NCBI GenBank assembly: GCA_015680685.1
Contig: MNCI01008582.1
Coordinates: forward strand, 619,190 to 677,403
Source of the DNA: Gnetum montanum
Taxonomy: Eukaryota > Streptophyta > Gnetopsida > Gnetales > Gnetaceae
DNA length: 58,214 bases
Direction: 5' to 3'
The position numbers and the translations under genes were made by a program. The notes under the pieces are model-generated. The model did no database searches. It had not been told where the DNA came from and saw only the letters and a program-made list of their open reading frames with translations. Shown here piece by piece: positions 12,601-24,672 of the stretch (within the stretch, counting starts at the first letter, position 1; every line of letters starts with the position of its first letter).

Positions 12601-13770
12601 TCTGACCTTGTGGGTAGCTGCATACTTTGGGTTGGCAAGATTGGCCCACCTTCCTCCATATGCCTAATTATTTGAGCCACTTTATTGAGGTCACTCATTG
12701 CAAGACAGTACATAGATGAATTACCATCATTTGTTCCTGCTTACTACTCCTACTCATGTAAGAGCTACTCTTGGATTTTTCATAGGCACATAATGTCACT
12801 GTGGGCTTTCAATGTAGTTCCCTGAGTAAGTATTGGAGGTGGTAGTTTTTGCTCTTCTTTTAACATGGCAGGGGTATTTTCTTTCATCATTTCAGACCAA
12901 GAGGCAATGGGAGTATGCCTGATTGTGTCATTTGCATAGTAGGCATGGAAAGGGCAAAGTTTTCCTTCATGTTTATTTTCCTTGAAGCACTTTTCAATAT
13001 CCAGATAGATTAGCTATGGAAGGTTTATAGGGAATTCTCCACTTAAATTGCGACATCCACAGGTGGAGAAAGCAATCATCTTGATTGGCCTCACCATTGG
13101 ATTAAGGTGATAAAACTACTATCTTGAAGTATATGAGCTTCATAGGTGTCAGCACGTCGAACTCCTTACAATTAACCCCATAACATTGCTGGGTCCACTC
13201 CTTTTTTGCCTTTTGGTCTACTTATGTGGAGATCTCTGCCAAATGGATTCTAAAATAAGGTAGACCAAGAGCCTATGCAATAGCTTTTGCCAAATAGGAC
13301 ACCTAAATGTCCTTAATTCTCATAATGGCTCTTACCTTTTTGTTGTTATAGAAGAGATATGTCTCTTCCATGTACCACTCCCCACTAGAAGTGATGATTG
13401 GTCACATGGGAGGGTTTTGCAATTATTTCTTAACTTCTAGTGGAGCATGTTTAGAGAATGGTCCAAAGTTTAGTTCTTGGAGAACTGAGCATTGGACATC
13501 ATGAGGCTTGATTGTATTAAGGCAAGCTTATGTCAATGTGACCTCAAGTCCTGGTACTAGCCTTGGTGCCTATCCTAGAAGAGATTGTTTAATTGTAGCC
13601 TCTTCTTCAAGAATTTTTCAAATAGATTTCACTTTAGGCTCCTCTTGAAGAGGTCCCATTCCATGAGTTTCTACTACTTACTCCTGGGCTTGTTCCTACT
13701 GCTCCCTTCCAGCTCTAGGTCATTTGTCCTTTTGTTTGGATAGTTCCCCTTCATTCAGCCATTTTAGTTT
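12601..13770 (-). pseudogene. Unassigned gag-like retroelement region
   Basis: Minus-strand frames hold long partial readings such as GEWYMEETYLFYNNKKVRA (near 13360) and ALGLPYFRIHLAEIS (near 13240), broken by stops. It lies directly after LTR-gamma in the minus direction, where gag would be expected, and a candidate start (MAE...) is near 13766. I do not recognise the protein family. Assignment as gag rests on position only. Confidence 0.35.
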
Positions 13771-13789
13771 TGGTGCTATCTATAATCAC

Positions 13790-14260
13790 AACATGACCAA
13801 AGGTTAGGGTTTAATTTGCAACTTGAAACAATTTTGAAAGTTACATCTAGGTAAGTTGAGATCATGGCTAATTTTATCATTTGAATTATTATTTTATTCT
13901 TATTTTAATATTAATAAGTAATTTGAGGTTTACTGGAGTTTCTTGGAAGGGTTAAACTTTCAAAAATTGATGGTTTAATATTATTCTATTCATTAGCCAT
14001 TTAGGGGAGTTAGAATAGCTTACCTTGAAATAGCTACAGGATCGAAGAATGGAGTGATTTGGACAAATGGTGTGAAAGTTATAGGCTATAGAAGGTTTTG
14101 GGCTCTAAAAAATTGCAAAATCTCCCCTTTTCTTTTGAAGAAAATGAAAAAAATTCCTAAGTTTTGGGTGGTATTTATAGAATTTTTGTGCTATGTTGAT
14201 GGGCCCTAGTCAACAAGGCCAGCCATGTTGATTGGGCCTAGTTGATGTGGTTATTGATCA
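13790..14260 (-). mobile_element. LTR-gamma candidate with GTCGAC-type array
   Basis: On the minus strand this starts TGATCAATAACC, runs through four GTCGAC-like palindromes (plus-strand GTTGAT, GTCAAC, GTTGAT, GTTGAT centred at 14197.5, 14211.5, 14229.5, 14243.5), then a TATA box CTATAAATACC at 14171-14181. The order array-TATA matches LTR-alpha copy E, though the rest differs. The left boundary is set by a possible primer-site-like TAGCACC near 13786-13792 and is uncertain. It could be the 3' LTR of the gypsy pol to the right or the 5' LTR of the gag-like region to the left. Confidence 0.45.
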
Positions 14261-15940
14261 CCATTGACTTTATCAAAAGAAATAAAAAATAAGGAGTTTT
14301 CATGTGAAATGAGGATCAAATGAACATCCAAAAAGCCATGAATATGAAGAAAGTATTAGAAGTGGCTTTTGAAGGTTAGAAAATTGAGAAATGATTGGAG
14401 AATAAGATTTTATGAAGAAAAATGTCTTAAGGAGCACATCGTTGGATGAACGATAGAGCACATGAAAGATTTGATTGTAGCAACATCTAAGGGTAAGGAA
14501 CTAAACAAACCAAACCATGAGATATGCAAGTGAATCCTTCCCATAGCTGCACATGCCCTTTTTGCCATTGCATAACCTCAACTATGGAGTCCATGGGCCC
14601 CATAGTTGATTAATGACTACGAAAAGTTAAGGACTAGACTTAAAGAAACTATTTAAGGATTTCAACACATGAAACTAAGACATTGGAAAAAAACACGAAG
14701 AACCAGTAGTGAGGTAAGTTAAGAAAGCATTAATGGATGATGGATAGAGTGGAATGGTGTTCTTGATCCTGGTCACATGAAGTCCTTTGTGGAATTCGTG
14801 GTTAAATGACTTGATAGAGTTCATCCTTAGTCCAAACCAAAACTAACCATGTTCAATGACTTTGCTTCACCACTTGAAAACTAATCCATCCCCTTGAGAC
14901 ACAAGAGTTCTCCCAAAAATCAAACACTATTCATTTTAGAGGAGAAAAGAGAAGTAGGAAGCAAGAAAGGGCCTTAGTTAGAGTGAACCTTTAGACATGG
15001 GTAACATGTCTTTCTAGTTCCATAACCAGTGCTTGTAGCATGTTTATTGTGTCTAAGGGGTGTGCTTTGAATTCCCACCATTTTTTATGGATTTCTAGAT
15101 GGGAACCACATCATGGAAAGACTTATTCAACTTCGTATTATTGGTCCACATGAAACATTAACGGCTCCATGACAAACACAGTTGCACTCAAGAGGGTAGA
15201 AGGCACATAGAGCTTTGAATCCCTTTGAAGTCACATCCTTTTTAAACCTTTGAATCCTTTCCAAGTGTCAAAACTACCAAGGTCACAAGTTCATTAAGGT
15301 TTTACTAATGAAAAGGAACCTCATGTTTCCAAAACAAGAAAAATCATAGAGTTTGTGGAAGGGTGGATGACATGGACTCATTGTCTATTCCATAAAAAGA
15401 AACTTTCTCTTAGTTATCAGTCATCAAAATTCAAAAATAGAAATCACACATTAGTAATAAAAAATTTTAAGTAGCAATCCCCATTAACAAATAGCTATAG
15501 CATCACTATGTCCTATTGACAATAAGGCACTTTATTAGCAAAAATCATGAGAAAATCACACCAAAATAGAATAAAATATACAAGAAATTGTAAAATATTC
15601 AAGAAGGATAAAACATACTAATGATGTTTTCAAACATAAATTGGAAATAATTAATAAACTAAAAACAAAAAGGTGTTAACTAAAGAAGTCATAAAACAAA
15701 AAGTTGTAAAAATAACAAAGTGTAAAATAAAAACATGAGAAACAAAAATACAAAAAACTGAGGAGCCACTATAATGGTTAGCATGGATGGCCATCTTCCC
15801 CATGACTAAGTTGTAAGGAGGAGATCCAAAAAATTAAGCATGGTTCTCCATCTGATGAGGCATTTTTTTTACTCGCTTACTTAGGTTCATGGAAAGGTTT
15901 TACTTGTTGCATGTTGACTAGCTGCTTTTTGTTTGGACTC
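14261..15940 (-). mobile_element. Post-integrase region of gypsy element 1
   Basis: Non-coding or decayed sequence between the end of pol and LTR-gamma. Parts of it (about 14940-15090 and 15600-15860) are reverse-complementary to 26.96-27.18 kb and 26.36-26.56 kb, so it belongs to the element family. Athila/Tat-like elements commonly have a long 3' region here. No env-like frame was recognised. Confidence 0.5.
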
Positions 15941-17075
15941 TTAGGTTTGTAGATTAACATGGCCCTAGAAGGAAAGGTTTTCTAGATAATATAAGACCCC
16001 TCCCAACACATTTGGAACTTTCCATTTTGAGGTATTTGTATGGGGTTATAGTAGAGGACCTTGTCTTTAGCTTGAAATTTTACTTTCCATATTTTAAAGT
16101 CATGGCACTTTTTGTTGATTACCTTATGCATTTCATTCTAGCATAGGGCTACCAACTGATTTTCATCTATCACATTCAAGTTGATTAATCTTTCTTTTTC
16201 TACTAGGCTAAAGTCAAGGTCCAAGTCACAGGCTATTGAAAGCATATGAAGCTTGGATTAGATAAGTAGACTTGGTAATTTTTCATACACCAAGTCATAG
16301 GAAGAGTAGCCTATAGGAAATTTCCATGTTAAGCAGTATGACCAAAGGGCATCATTTAGTTTTTTACTCCAATCTCTCCTATATTTGCTAACAATTCTTG
16401 TCAAGATCTTCATGATCTTCCTATTAGTAACCTTTGCAGGACTATTGGCTTAGGGGTGGTACAGTGTTTTTAGTTTATGCTTAACCCCCAAGCATTGCAT
16501 AAGCTTGCGAAAGGTAGTGCTTGTAAAATGGGTTCTATTGTTAGAAATCAATACACGTGGCACCCAAAACATGCTTACAACATTTTTTGTACAAACCATG
16601 TAGTAGTAGATGATGTACAATCGATGATGGCTACTGCTTCTACCCGTTTTATGTAGTAATCAACAATGATGATTATGTATGCCTTTCCATTTGACATGAA
16701 CATGATGGGATCCTTGAAGTTGATGCCCCAAATGTTGAATAGTTCCAGTGGTTGAATGCACTGTTGAGGTCCCTCCATTCAAGCGGTCATCCCACCATTT
16801 CATTGATAGCATTCACAAGAGTGGACAAAATGGTGGAGGTCCCTAAATATGATTAGCCAATAATACCTTACCATTAGGATCTTAATGGTAGTGCATCTCC
16901 CAGCATAGTGGCCCCTTGAAGGACCCTCATGAGTGTCCTAGAGAACACACAATTGATCAACATTAGGTACACACAAATGAGCCAGGCCATTGATGCACAC
17001 CTTGTAAAGGTGTTCATTAATTTCCATAAAGCATATGGCCTAATGAAGAAACTGTTGTTTCTTCCTATCATCTAG
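15941..17075 (-). pseudogene. Gypsy element 1 integrase
   Basis: At 16778-16575 the minus strand reads FNIWGINFKDP...NGKAYIIIIVDYYIKRVEAVA, the integrase core around the first catalytic Asp, in the form typical of Athila/Tat Ty3 elements (WGIDFMGPF, YILVAVDYVSKWVEA). Further on, about 16380-16270 in shifting frames, comes a segment like DALWAYRTAYKTPIG...PYRLVYGK of the same families. Stops and frameshifts are frequent, so it is inactive. Confidence 0.8.
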
Positions 17076-17560
17076 ATCTTATGGCATGTCCTGAGTAAGA
17101 AGATAAGTGAGGATGCGATCATACCATTTTGGTTCATCGTGTACTTGTTCATTCATTACACCTATAAACAAGAGTTCATCAAGAAATTGGTCAAAGAATA
17201 GCCTCTCCTCTTCCTTGTTTTTCCATCGAAACCAAGATAAGTGATAAACAACCACATTCTTAGCCCCCTTTTGAGCTGTCATTGTAAGATCAAAATCCTG
17301 CAATATCACAAACCACCATATGATATGGGGGCTCACTATTGGCTTGTTCATGAGGAAGAAAATGGAATTATGGTCAATGTACATAAACACTTTGTATCCA
17401 AGCACATAGTGCTTGAACTTCTCTAGACCATACACCACCACCATTAGTTCTTTTTCCATTGTGGTGTAATTCAGTTATGCATCCACAATGCTTTGACTTG
17501 TGTAGTGGATGTAATATGGATGTTTGTTCTCATCCAACTACTTAAGCATAACTTCCAAGG
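17076..17560 (-). pseudogene. Gypsy element 1 RNase H
   Basis: An open stretch at 17459-17079 begins EKELMVVVYGLEKFKHYVLG and continues YIDHNSIFFLMNKP and AQKGAKNVVVYHLSWF. These correspond to the Ty3 RNase H blocks EKELLAVVYA-EKFR-YLLG, YTDHAALKYL and KGxxNVVADHLSR. The downstream WYDRILTYLLT resembles the spacer before integrase. It is the longest surviving frame of the element; the missing start and the D-to-Y change in the NVVADHLS block fit decay. Confidence 0.85.
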
Positions 17561-17699
17561 AATAATTTGATGTGTCTATCATTATATGAACTGGTTTGGA
17601 CTAGTCAGGTGCTCATAGAATTAGAGTCTCTACAAGCTTCTTCTTAAGGCTTTAGAACGCATTTTCACAGTCCTTGATCTAGATTAATGAAGCATCTTT

Positions 17700-18720
17700 C
17701 TTTGTAAGCTCAACTAACGATTTTGCAATCTTAGAGAAATTATCTATAAAACGTTGGTCATAGCTAGTGTGTACAAGGAATGACCAGACATCTTTAATGG
17801 TTTCCTTAGATGACCCTTATCTTTTCAAGGTCCACCTCAATCCCTACCTAAGAAATTTTATGCCCTAGTATAATGCCCTCCTACATCATCAAATGGCTCT
17901 TTTGCCAATTGAGCTAAAGATTCGTCTCCACACACTTTTTAAGCACTTCCTCAAGGCGATCAAAGGTTTGCTGAAATGTGGCATCATAGGTGGAGAAATC
18001 ATCCATGAAGACTTCAACCCTGCTACCAATCTATTGCTAAAAGATGCTCAAGACTAAGCGTTGGAATCTTGTAGGAGCATTGCATAGACCAAAAGGCATA
18101 TTTTAATATGCAAAAGTTCCCCAGGGACTTATGAATGCTATTTTGGCTTGATTTTCTTGTGTGATTTGGATTTTCTTATAGCCACTAAAACCATCCGAAA
18201 AGCTGTAATAGTAACGCCTAAATATAGTATCCAACACGTGTTCCACAAATGACAATGGAAAGTGATCTTTGAATGTTTCCATATTCAACAATTGAAAGTT
18301 GATGTAGACCTACCACTCACCACCTTTCTTTGGCGCAATCACAAGTGGGCTAACCCACTTACTATTGACAATTGGATAGATAAACCCCACCTTGAGGAGT
18401 TGTTTGATTTCTTCTTTGACAATCTACTTCAATTTGGGGTTCAACTACTATTGCAGCTACCTCTTTGGCTTCATGGCTAGATCAATGTAGATACAATGCT
18501 GGCATATTCTAGGATAAATCCCTATAAGTTAAGGATATGACCAAGCAAAAGCTATTGGCCATTTGTTAACCACCCTCAACAGCATCCATGTATGATCAGG
18601 AGTAAAATTGGCATTTATGATAACCAACTTGCCACTTTTCAAAAATGCATACTTCATGTCGGTAGGTAGATTTTTCAACTCTAAGGGCTCTTGTTTAAAA
18701 TTTTTAGGGATTTTCAACTC
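17700..18720 (-). pseudogene. Gypsy element 1 reverse transcriptase
   Basis: The frame at 18717-18529 (ELKNLPTDMKYAFL...NKWPIAFAW) corresponds to the lead-in of Athila/Tat RT. At 18291-18103 follows DHFPLSFVEHVLDTIF...FSDGFSGYKKIQI...PWGTFAY, the RT palm. The catalytic box is EVFMDDF, coded at 17995-18015, with NMPFGLCNAP just before it. Several in-frame stops separate these blocks, so the enzyme is dead. Confidence 0.88.
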
Positions 18721-19062
18721 CCCCTAATAGGTATAATCATTTGTATCATTAAATAATTGGCGATGAACTTCATCCAGTTCATTCATGCGTTCAACATAGG
18801 CACATGTCAAGCTCTTAGTAGGTTCCATGCAAAGTGTCTTGCTTTCAAGATTAGTTGTCAGCCACTGGGTGCCCTTCTATTTTGTAGCTGTTGCACAAAG
18901 GTGCCTTTGAATATCTATCTCATTTTCACACTTCTTGCATGCAAAAATGCATGCTCTTTTTACATACCAGAGTTTTTGCATGCAGTTGCACCCTATATCG
19001 TTGTACACAATGCATGGAACTCATTTCTTCTTGATTTTTTTGAATGCATTTTCCTTGAAAAT

Positions 19063-19326
19063 TTACAAAGAAAGATCTCTAATGTCCATTTTTGCATCGA
19101 CAGTACTTAGCCACACTCTTCCCATAATGATTAGAAAATCCCCCTTGTAGTTCTTAACTTTGACTACTAGGAAATTAGAAGGATAACACCACCCATAGAT
19201 AATAGTCATAATATCTTGTACGAGTCCCAATGGAATAGTGATGGATTGGTCTACCAATTCTAATTTGATATTTCCCTTCTTGAGAGACGACAAGTTCAAG
19301 GCAATATACATCTCATGAGAAATCAA
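19063..19326 (-). pseudogene. Gypsy element 1 aspartic protease, C-terminal part
   Basis: The 87-codon frame contains KLELVDQSITIPLGLVQDIM followed by FLVVKVKNYKGDFLIIMGRV and STVDAKMDIRD. It matches the second half of Ty3 retropepsins (ADRS-x-x-P-G-x-x-x-D-V, F-V-V-L, I-L-G-R-P-F-L-A-T, A-x-I-D). The DT/SG active-site segment is not seen in this frame. The position between gag and RT agrees. Confidence 0.75.
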
Positions 19327-19399
19327 ATTAATATTGGATCCTAAATCTCGAAGAGCTTTACATGGTTCATTATCAACAATCTACAAATAGATAAGTGGA

Positions 19400-20950
19400 C
19401 TTCTAGTATTGGCTAATTTCCTGGGAACATTGCCAGCCCAAATCTAGTCAGACACGACATGAGTTAACATAATGATGTGAATCTTGTGAGGCATCTGGCT
19501 TGAATGGCTCTCGATTTTATAACTTGCAAAGGATGAGAAAGGAGTAGTGTGACCAGCCACATGAGTTTGTAAGGGCTTAGAAGGACTATTGGGTTGGAAG
19601 AATGGTCATTCGTGAGATGTAGGTTTCGAACCCCTCCATTGATTGACCGATTGTAGATTAATGGTCCTTATAGCATTACATTGTCGATGCACAATTGGAA
19701 GCTCACCTTGCATGGATGAAGCAAGTGGTAGCTATGTGAAGGGTGGAGGAACAGGTGCAGATACATGAGGAGGATATGGATGGAATATGGGATCCCCTCT
19801 AGGAGTTGGAGAATGAGTTTGGTGATATTTTGAAGGGTGGCAGTGATGCTAGAAAGAAGAAACATGACTAGAAGAGTCACGTGAAGATAGGGGTTGCTAA
19901 ACATAATACCCATATATATTTGGTTGCCTGTAAGGGTAGTGCTATCATGGTGGTGTCATCCCCTACAACTATACTTGCTACCACTACGAATATTACTCAT
20001 ATGGTTGTGGTGGAGTTCCACTTGGATACAAAGGTTATTTTTGGTGGAATTGCCTAGGATTTCCTTAAGGGTAAGGTAATCTTCTAGGTGTTTAGCTTTT
20101 TGATAGTTGTGGATCCAGAGCATACATCCCAGATTCTTGTAAGTGTGACACAATAGGGTAACATTCCTTAAAATGTCCATAGTGGAAGATGCCATACCTA
20201 CAATCATTATTTGATTTAGTCTCTACAACTTCTTCTATTGTAGAAACTTTTCAAATACCCCTTTGGTAGGCACGTTTAGCTTCTTTCCACCTCTTGCAAT
20301 CATGATCACTACTCTGCTCAATTGATTCTTCTACAATTTTTAGAGCAATTTGAAATTTTTCATCCAACTAATCCCACATTTTATGTACCTTGGTCAAAAT
20401 TTTAGACATAGATTTTTGGATCAGCAAGGTCTTTTGTTGCACCACTACATCAAGAGATGACTCCTCCTCGCTATCACAAAAGCAAAGCTTCTTCTTTCTA
20501 ATGGAAGGATCCCTGTTATATTCTTCTAAACTTTCTCATTTTTTCAACTCTTCTTTCTCTTTTGCTACCTACTCAATCAGCCTTTGTATTTGATAAGCTC
20601 TTAATTTTGACAATCTTTCTTATGCATAGACCCCAAGGATTTTCCATGTTTCCAAGTGAAGCCCATCTATGATATGGCAAAGTTGTTTCCATTAAGAGTA
20701 ACCATGGCCAAGGCATCGATGTAATAATGAAAAATATCTACCGATGACAACATCCAAGGGTTCATGTATTTCTTATTTCTAGCCTTGGATCTAGAACACA
20801 TCTGATAGTTGTCATTAAATAGTTCTAGCATTATAATCCATTGACAGATCAAATCTAGTTCCAAATACCGGTACTAGCTTTTTGCTTTCTTGATGAGTGT
20901 TCTGAGAAGCAACATGAGCTTTTACCAATTATTTTAAGTATTTTTTAGGG
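19400..20950 (-). pseudogene. Gypsy element 1 gag and leader remnant
   Basis: Lies 5' of the protease on the minus strand. One frame near 20210-20130 reads FHYGHFKECYPIV, a decayed GH-x4-C zinc-knuckle end. Upstream (20590-20200) is Lys/Glu-rich and stop-broken. No intact gag frame remains. The right edge touches LTR-alpha copy D, but the flank of D there (minus CCTGTGCCC) is not a clear primer site, so D may not be this element's 5' LTR. Confidence 0.5.
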
Positions 20951-20956
20951 CACAGG

Positions 20957-21782
20957 TGATGAGCGACAAGGCACCCTTATGCCCAACCATATGAATCACA
21001 AGTGTTCACACGTGACCTGGTCAAACTCCATAGACCTTAAGTTCCTAAGTACACTAGTTCTAGTAAGTGAAATCCAATTAGGATGATCATTGTCTTTTCA
21101 ATTCCATTCGTGAGGTACAAATATATGGTTAAGGGAAACTAAGGTGTATGATTTTTCTTATTTTATATTTTATAAGTTTAATCACCTAGATTAAGAATGA
21201 AAAGTAGAGGAATTAAATATCTAATTAATCTACTACCTAGCTAGCGTAACACAAGTACCTGTTCCCACTCTCCAGAAACATCCTGAACACATGTAGTGCT
21301 ATTAGGTTACCAAACACTAAGTGTTTCTAGGTTACAAGTGCTACACGTATGCTTGAAGTGGTTGTGCTTGTGTTCATTAACAACTGGAGATTAATTGCTT
21401 AATTAAAAAATATTAATGTAAAATGCATGAATAATAAATGCATTAAATGAAACATTAATCTATTCTTAGTGCTGCAAGGATTATCAAAAGGGCTCATCTT
21501 TATTTCCATGACACTACTGTGCTTAGGTACATCAATGCTCAAATAAAGATCTGTACACACTCAGACTCCTATTGTAAGCACTCAAAAATATTTTAACTTA
21601 GGGATGGCTAAACTGCAAGAACTTTGTTACTCTATGCAAAAATTTACTATCCAAATTGTGTCTCCAAGCGCTATATTTATAGGCCGACATATACCCCACG
21701 ATATCATATATTCGACATCACATCTTAGGATCCAATATCACGTATCTAATATTGAAGCATGTATAAATACAATTAATCATCA
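20957..21782 (-). mobile_element. LTR-alpha copy D
   Basis: The plus strand begins TGATGAGCGAC and ends TAATCATCA. It retains the LTR-alpha order, with a TATA-like TATTTATAGG (about 21675-21683) and palindrome remnants GATATC (centre 21702.5) and AATATC further out. There is no matching 5-bp duplication around D alone (ACAGG versus GACAT). It may form a pair with E, reading E, gag, D on the minus strand. In the minus direction GAAGGGGGATATAAC, a possible polypurine tract, lies about 40 nt before its start. Confidence 0.75.
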
Positions 21783-22886
21783 GACATCATGAAAGGCTTG
21801 TAAATGCATTTGAAGATTTGAGTTATATCCCCCTTCAAATCTGGGGATATTATTCATGTCTAGTCTCTTGATTCGGCTATCATTCACATGTCTGGTAGGA
21901 AATCTGATAGCCTCTACAATGTTGAGCATATTTCAAGCAAATAGTAGAGGTTCATCATCATGATCTTAATGACACCTATGATTTCCACTACCATCCCTTC
22001 ATTCATGGTGGTCTCTGTGATTATTATTGTTGTTCCACTATCTGTCGTTCTACTAAGATTCAGAGGAGGAAGCTGAACTAGATGAAGAGGACGAAGAGGG
22101 AGGAGGACTACCATCACTATGGTGTCTACGACTTCTCCTTTATTTGTTACAACCATGATCCTTAGAATGATCATCATTATTCTTTTCCAGGTTCCCACTT
22201 CAACTCCCTTTCTTAGAACTCCCACATCTATGGGACTCATTGTTACTAGAACCTAGATTATTGATGACTGATTTAGGATTTGGGTTCAAATCCCCTTCAT
22301 CAGAGTCAAGAGGTGGAGATTTTGCATGTTGAGAATACTTGTAAAGAGGTTTCTTGCTATCCTTTTGATCTAGCAGAAACAAAGGATTAGTGAACTATTT
22401 TCTTATCATGTCTTTGCAGTGTTTTTCTTGTTACCGATCTCATTTGCATTGTGTTTCAGTGGGACAATAGTCCCAGAAGTCATGATCTTCCATAGCATAC
22501 TCTTCGTGAAGGTCCTTGATGCCCAACATTGTAAGGATTTGGAGTAGCATCTTGAGAATAGATCGGTCAGGTGGTAACACAACATTCACCTCCATGTCTC
22601 ACCACTATATTTGTTCATGATGATGGAGGATGGAAGTAAAATTGGATAAAAACTCATTAGGATGAGTGTACATCATTCTGCATTCTTATGGTACTATTGA
22701 CATAGAATCGTCATGCCTACGAGAAGAAGAAGACATTTTTGTTAGAAACAATTTGTCAGCATCCTTGTAGTATAGTTTTGGTTAATTATTTTGTATTTTT
22801 TTCAAGTTATTATGACCTCAGGGTTCAATCTAATAATCCTTAATAATATTCATTAAGTCCTAGATAGTGCACATATTAAGCTACAA
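21783..22886 (-). pseudogene. Short gag-like internal region between LTRs E and D
   Basis: On the minus strand an ATG at 22736-22734 opens MSSSSRRHDDSMSIVP, followed by stop-broken frames including 22382-22200 (LLDQKDSKKPLYKYSQHAKS...) and a serine-rich run encoded near 22060-22110. The start resembles that after LTR copy G (MSSSHKADSTPIV at 29997), so it is a genuine family feature. No protease, RT or integrase is present in these 1.1 kb. If E and D are one element, it is a non-autonomous derivative. Confidence 0.55.
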
Positions 22887-22905
22887 GTGCTAGCAATGGC
22901 ACCAA
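22887..22905 (-). other. Primer binding site of LTR-alpha copy E
   Basis: Directly after the LTR end the minus strand reads TTGGTGCCATTGCTAGCAC. Most of it matches the tRNA-Asp-type primer site used by Athila-like elements (TGGCGCCGTTGCC...), and the early differences are C-to-T or G-to-A. Position and sequence agree; the tRNA identity is inference. Confidence 0.65.
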
Positions 22906-23735
22906 TGATGAGCGATGAGTACCCTTACGCACAACCATATGAATCACTAAGCGTTCACAAGTGATCCAATCGAACTCCGTCAGCTTATAGCCTTCTAAGT
23001 ACACTAGTCTCTAGAAAGTAAAACTAACTTGTTGCAATCATTATCTTCCCAATTACACTTGTGAAATGCAAATGTATCATTAAGTGCAACTGAGGCATCT
23101 GAGTTTTATCATTTTTTTATGTTTTTAATTTTAAGTCACCTAAGGAAGAGAATCATGTATAAAATAAAATAATTAAATTTCTAATTTAATATCATGAGCT
23201 ACTCGTAACTAATTCTAGCATAAGCATTTGTTTCAGCTTGCATACACATCCTGAACACAGTTAATGCTACTAGGTTACCAAATGTTAAGCGTTACTGGGA
23301 TTACCAAGTGCCAAGCATATGCTCGAAGTGGTTGTACTTATGTTCTTAATAAGTGCTATTTAATGTAGCTTAATTTAGCTAAATTACTTAAAGCATTAAA
23401 TAAATTTTAATAAAACATTAAATGCGTAAATAAATAATTAATCTATTTCAAAGTGCTATAAGGTTTATATGAAAGCTCATCTTTATTGTACAACAATGCT
23501 TGAATATAGATCTATACACTCTTGACTCCTACTATGGGCACTTAGAAAAATATTATAACTTTCAAGCAAGAAAACTACAAGAGCTCCTCTACAACTATGA
23601 CAAAAGATTCTATAAACCCAATTGGTGAGCATGTATTTATAGGCAAAAATAGACACTATGTCGATGAGGCCATGTCAATGCATCAAATTATGCATCGACG
23701 GGGCCCAGTTGACACAACCAATTTATGATTCATTA
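22906..23735 (-). mobile_element. LTR-alpha copy E, with GTCGAC-type array
   Basis: Starts TGATGAGCGATG and ends near ATTCATTA. Left and central parts align with the other LTR-alpha copies (ACCATATGAATCAC, CCTAAGTACACTAG-like blocks, TTTATTG near 23490). It differs upstream of the TATA box (23634-23642): instead of CGATATCG it has GTCGAT, GTCAAT, ATCGAC and GTTGAC centred at 23662.5, 23676.5, 23696.5 and 23710.5, spacing 14, 20, 14. Confidence 0.78.
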
Positions 23736-24020
23736 GCAAAGCTTCAAAGAAGCAAAGATTATATCTACAATTTATTTTTCAAATATACACAACAATAGTC
23801 ATGTAATTCAAAGAAAAACATACCAAAGTTTAATACAAAAAAGTTGAAGCAATTTACTTCAAATCTTAGCCTTTCAACCAAATATCACAAATGCAACTTG
23901 ATCAAAGTAATTCCTACTAATCTTTGGTAATTCAAATCCTAGGTATGCATAAAGCATGCCAAATTCTTAAAAATTTTGATGAATATCAATAACTCTAATT
24001 GTGGACACCTCCAAACCAAA

Positions 24021-24672
24021 GCTTTGATACCAATCTAATGTGAATCTAGCTCAATAAATTCTCAAATAATTAAATTTGATAATTCTCCATGATAAATTAG
24101 ATTAGAAAATATGAACATAGGGAAATGGATAAATTCTAGCTCTTTTAATTATTCTCAACATGATAAGTACATCAATAGTGAGGAGTAATGATCAACTAAA
24201 CTCTCTTAAGGGTGTTAGAGACCATAGATGTTCCCTTTCAATCCCTTTCAAAGATGGCTCAAACTTTGAGCACATAATCTTAAGATAAGATAACACTTAT
24301 AAGAGATTCACTCTTAAAAGTGCTCTCACTCTTTCCACTCAACTTACATTAGGCTCTCTTTCCTTTATTTCAAATGTTGGATACACTTTAATAGTTGTTG
24401 GGGTGATCATTGGTTTTCCCTGACCTTTGGTCTTCCATTTACAATTTACAAACTTTTTGAAAGACACTTTTCTTCAAACTGTGAATTTGTACAGCTTTTA
24501 TCCATGTTGCGCTTGTTAGCATGCAATCAAACTACCACTTTTAACCTTATTCCATTGGTAAAACATAGAATATTTCATCTCTATTTTAATGCTTATTGTG
24601 ACTAACTAGGACCTATAGCTTGTCATTGAAACCTCAATGTGACGTGCAAGGATTGATAACTTAGTACCTAAC
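24021..24672 (-). mobile_element. LTR-beta with tRNA-Met-type primer site
   Basis: The minus strand has TGGTATCAAAGC at 24032-24021, the common plant primer site complementary to initiator tRNA-Met. It is preceded by LTR sequence ending ...GATTCACA near 24039. The LTR probably starts TGTTAGGTACTAAG near 24672. Collinear copies lie at 7.19-7.77 kb and, more weakly, 30.57-30.95 kb. The element's internal part is cut off after about 285 bp by LTR copy E. Confidence 0.7.

Noticed and set aside
18757-19150. Plus-strand 117-codon and 71-codon Cys-rich frames
   Set aside because: They lie opposite the protease and pre-RT region of gypsy element 1, whose minus-strand match is clear.
20390-20593. Frame starting MVKILDIDFWISK as the missing ABC exon (VLDID-)
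   Set aside because: It lies 22 kb upstream of the gene within gypsy gag sequence and loses similarity after a few residues.
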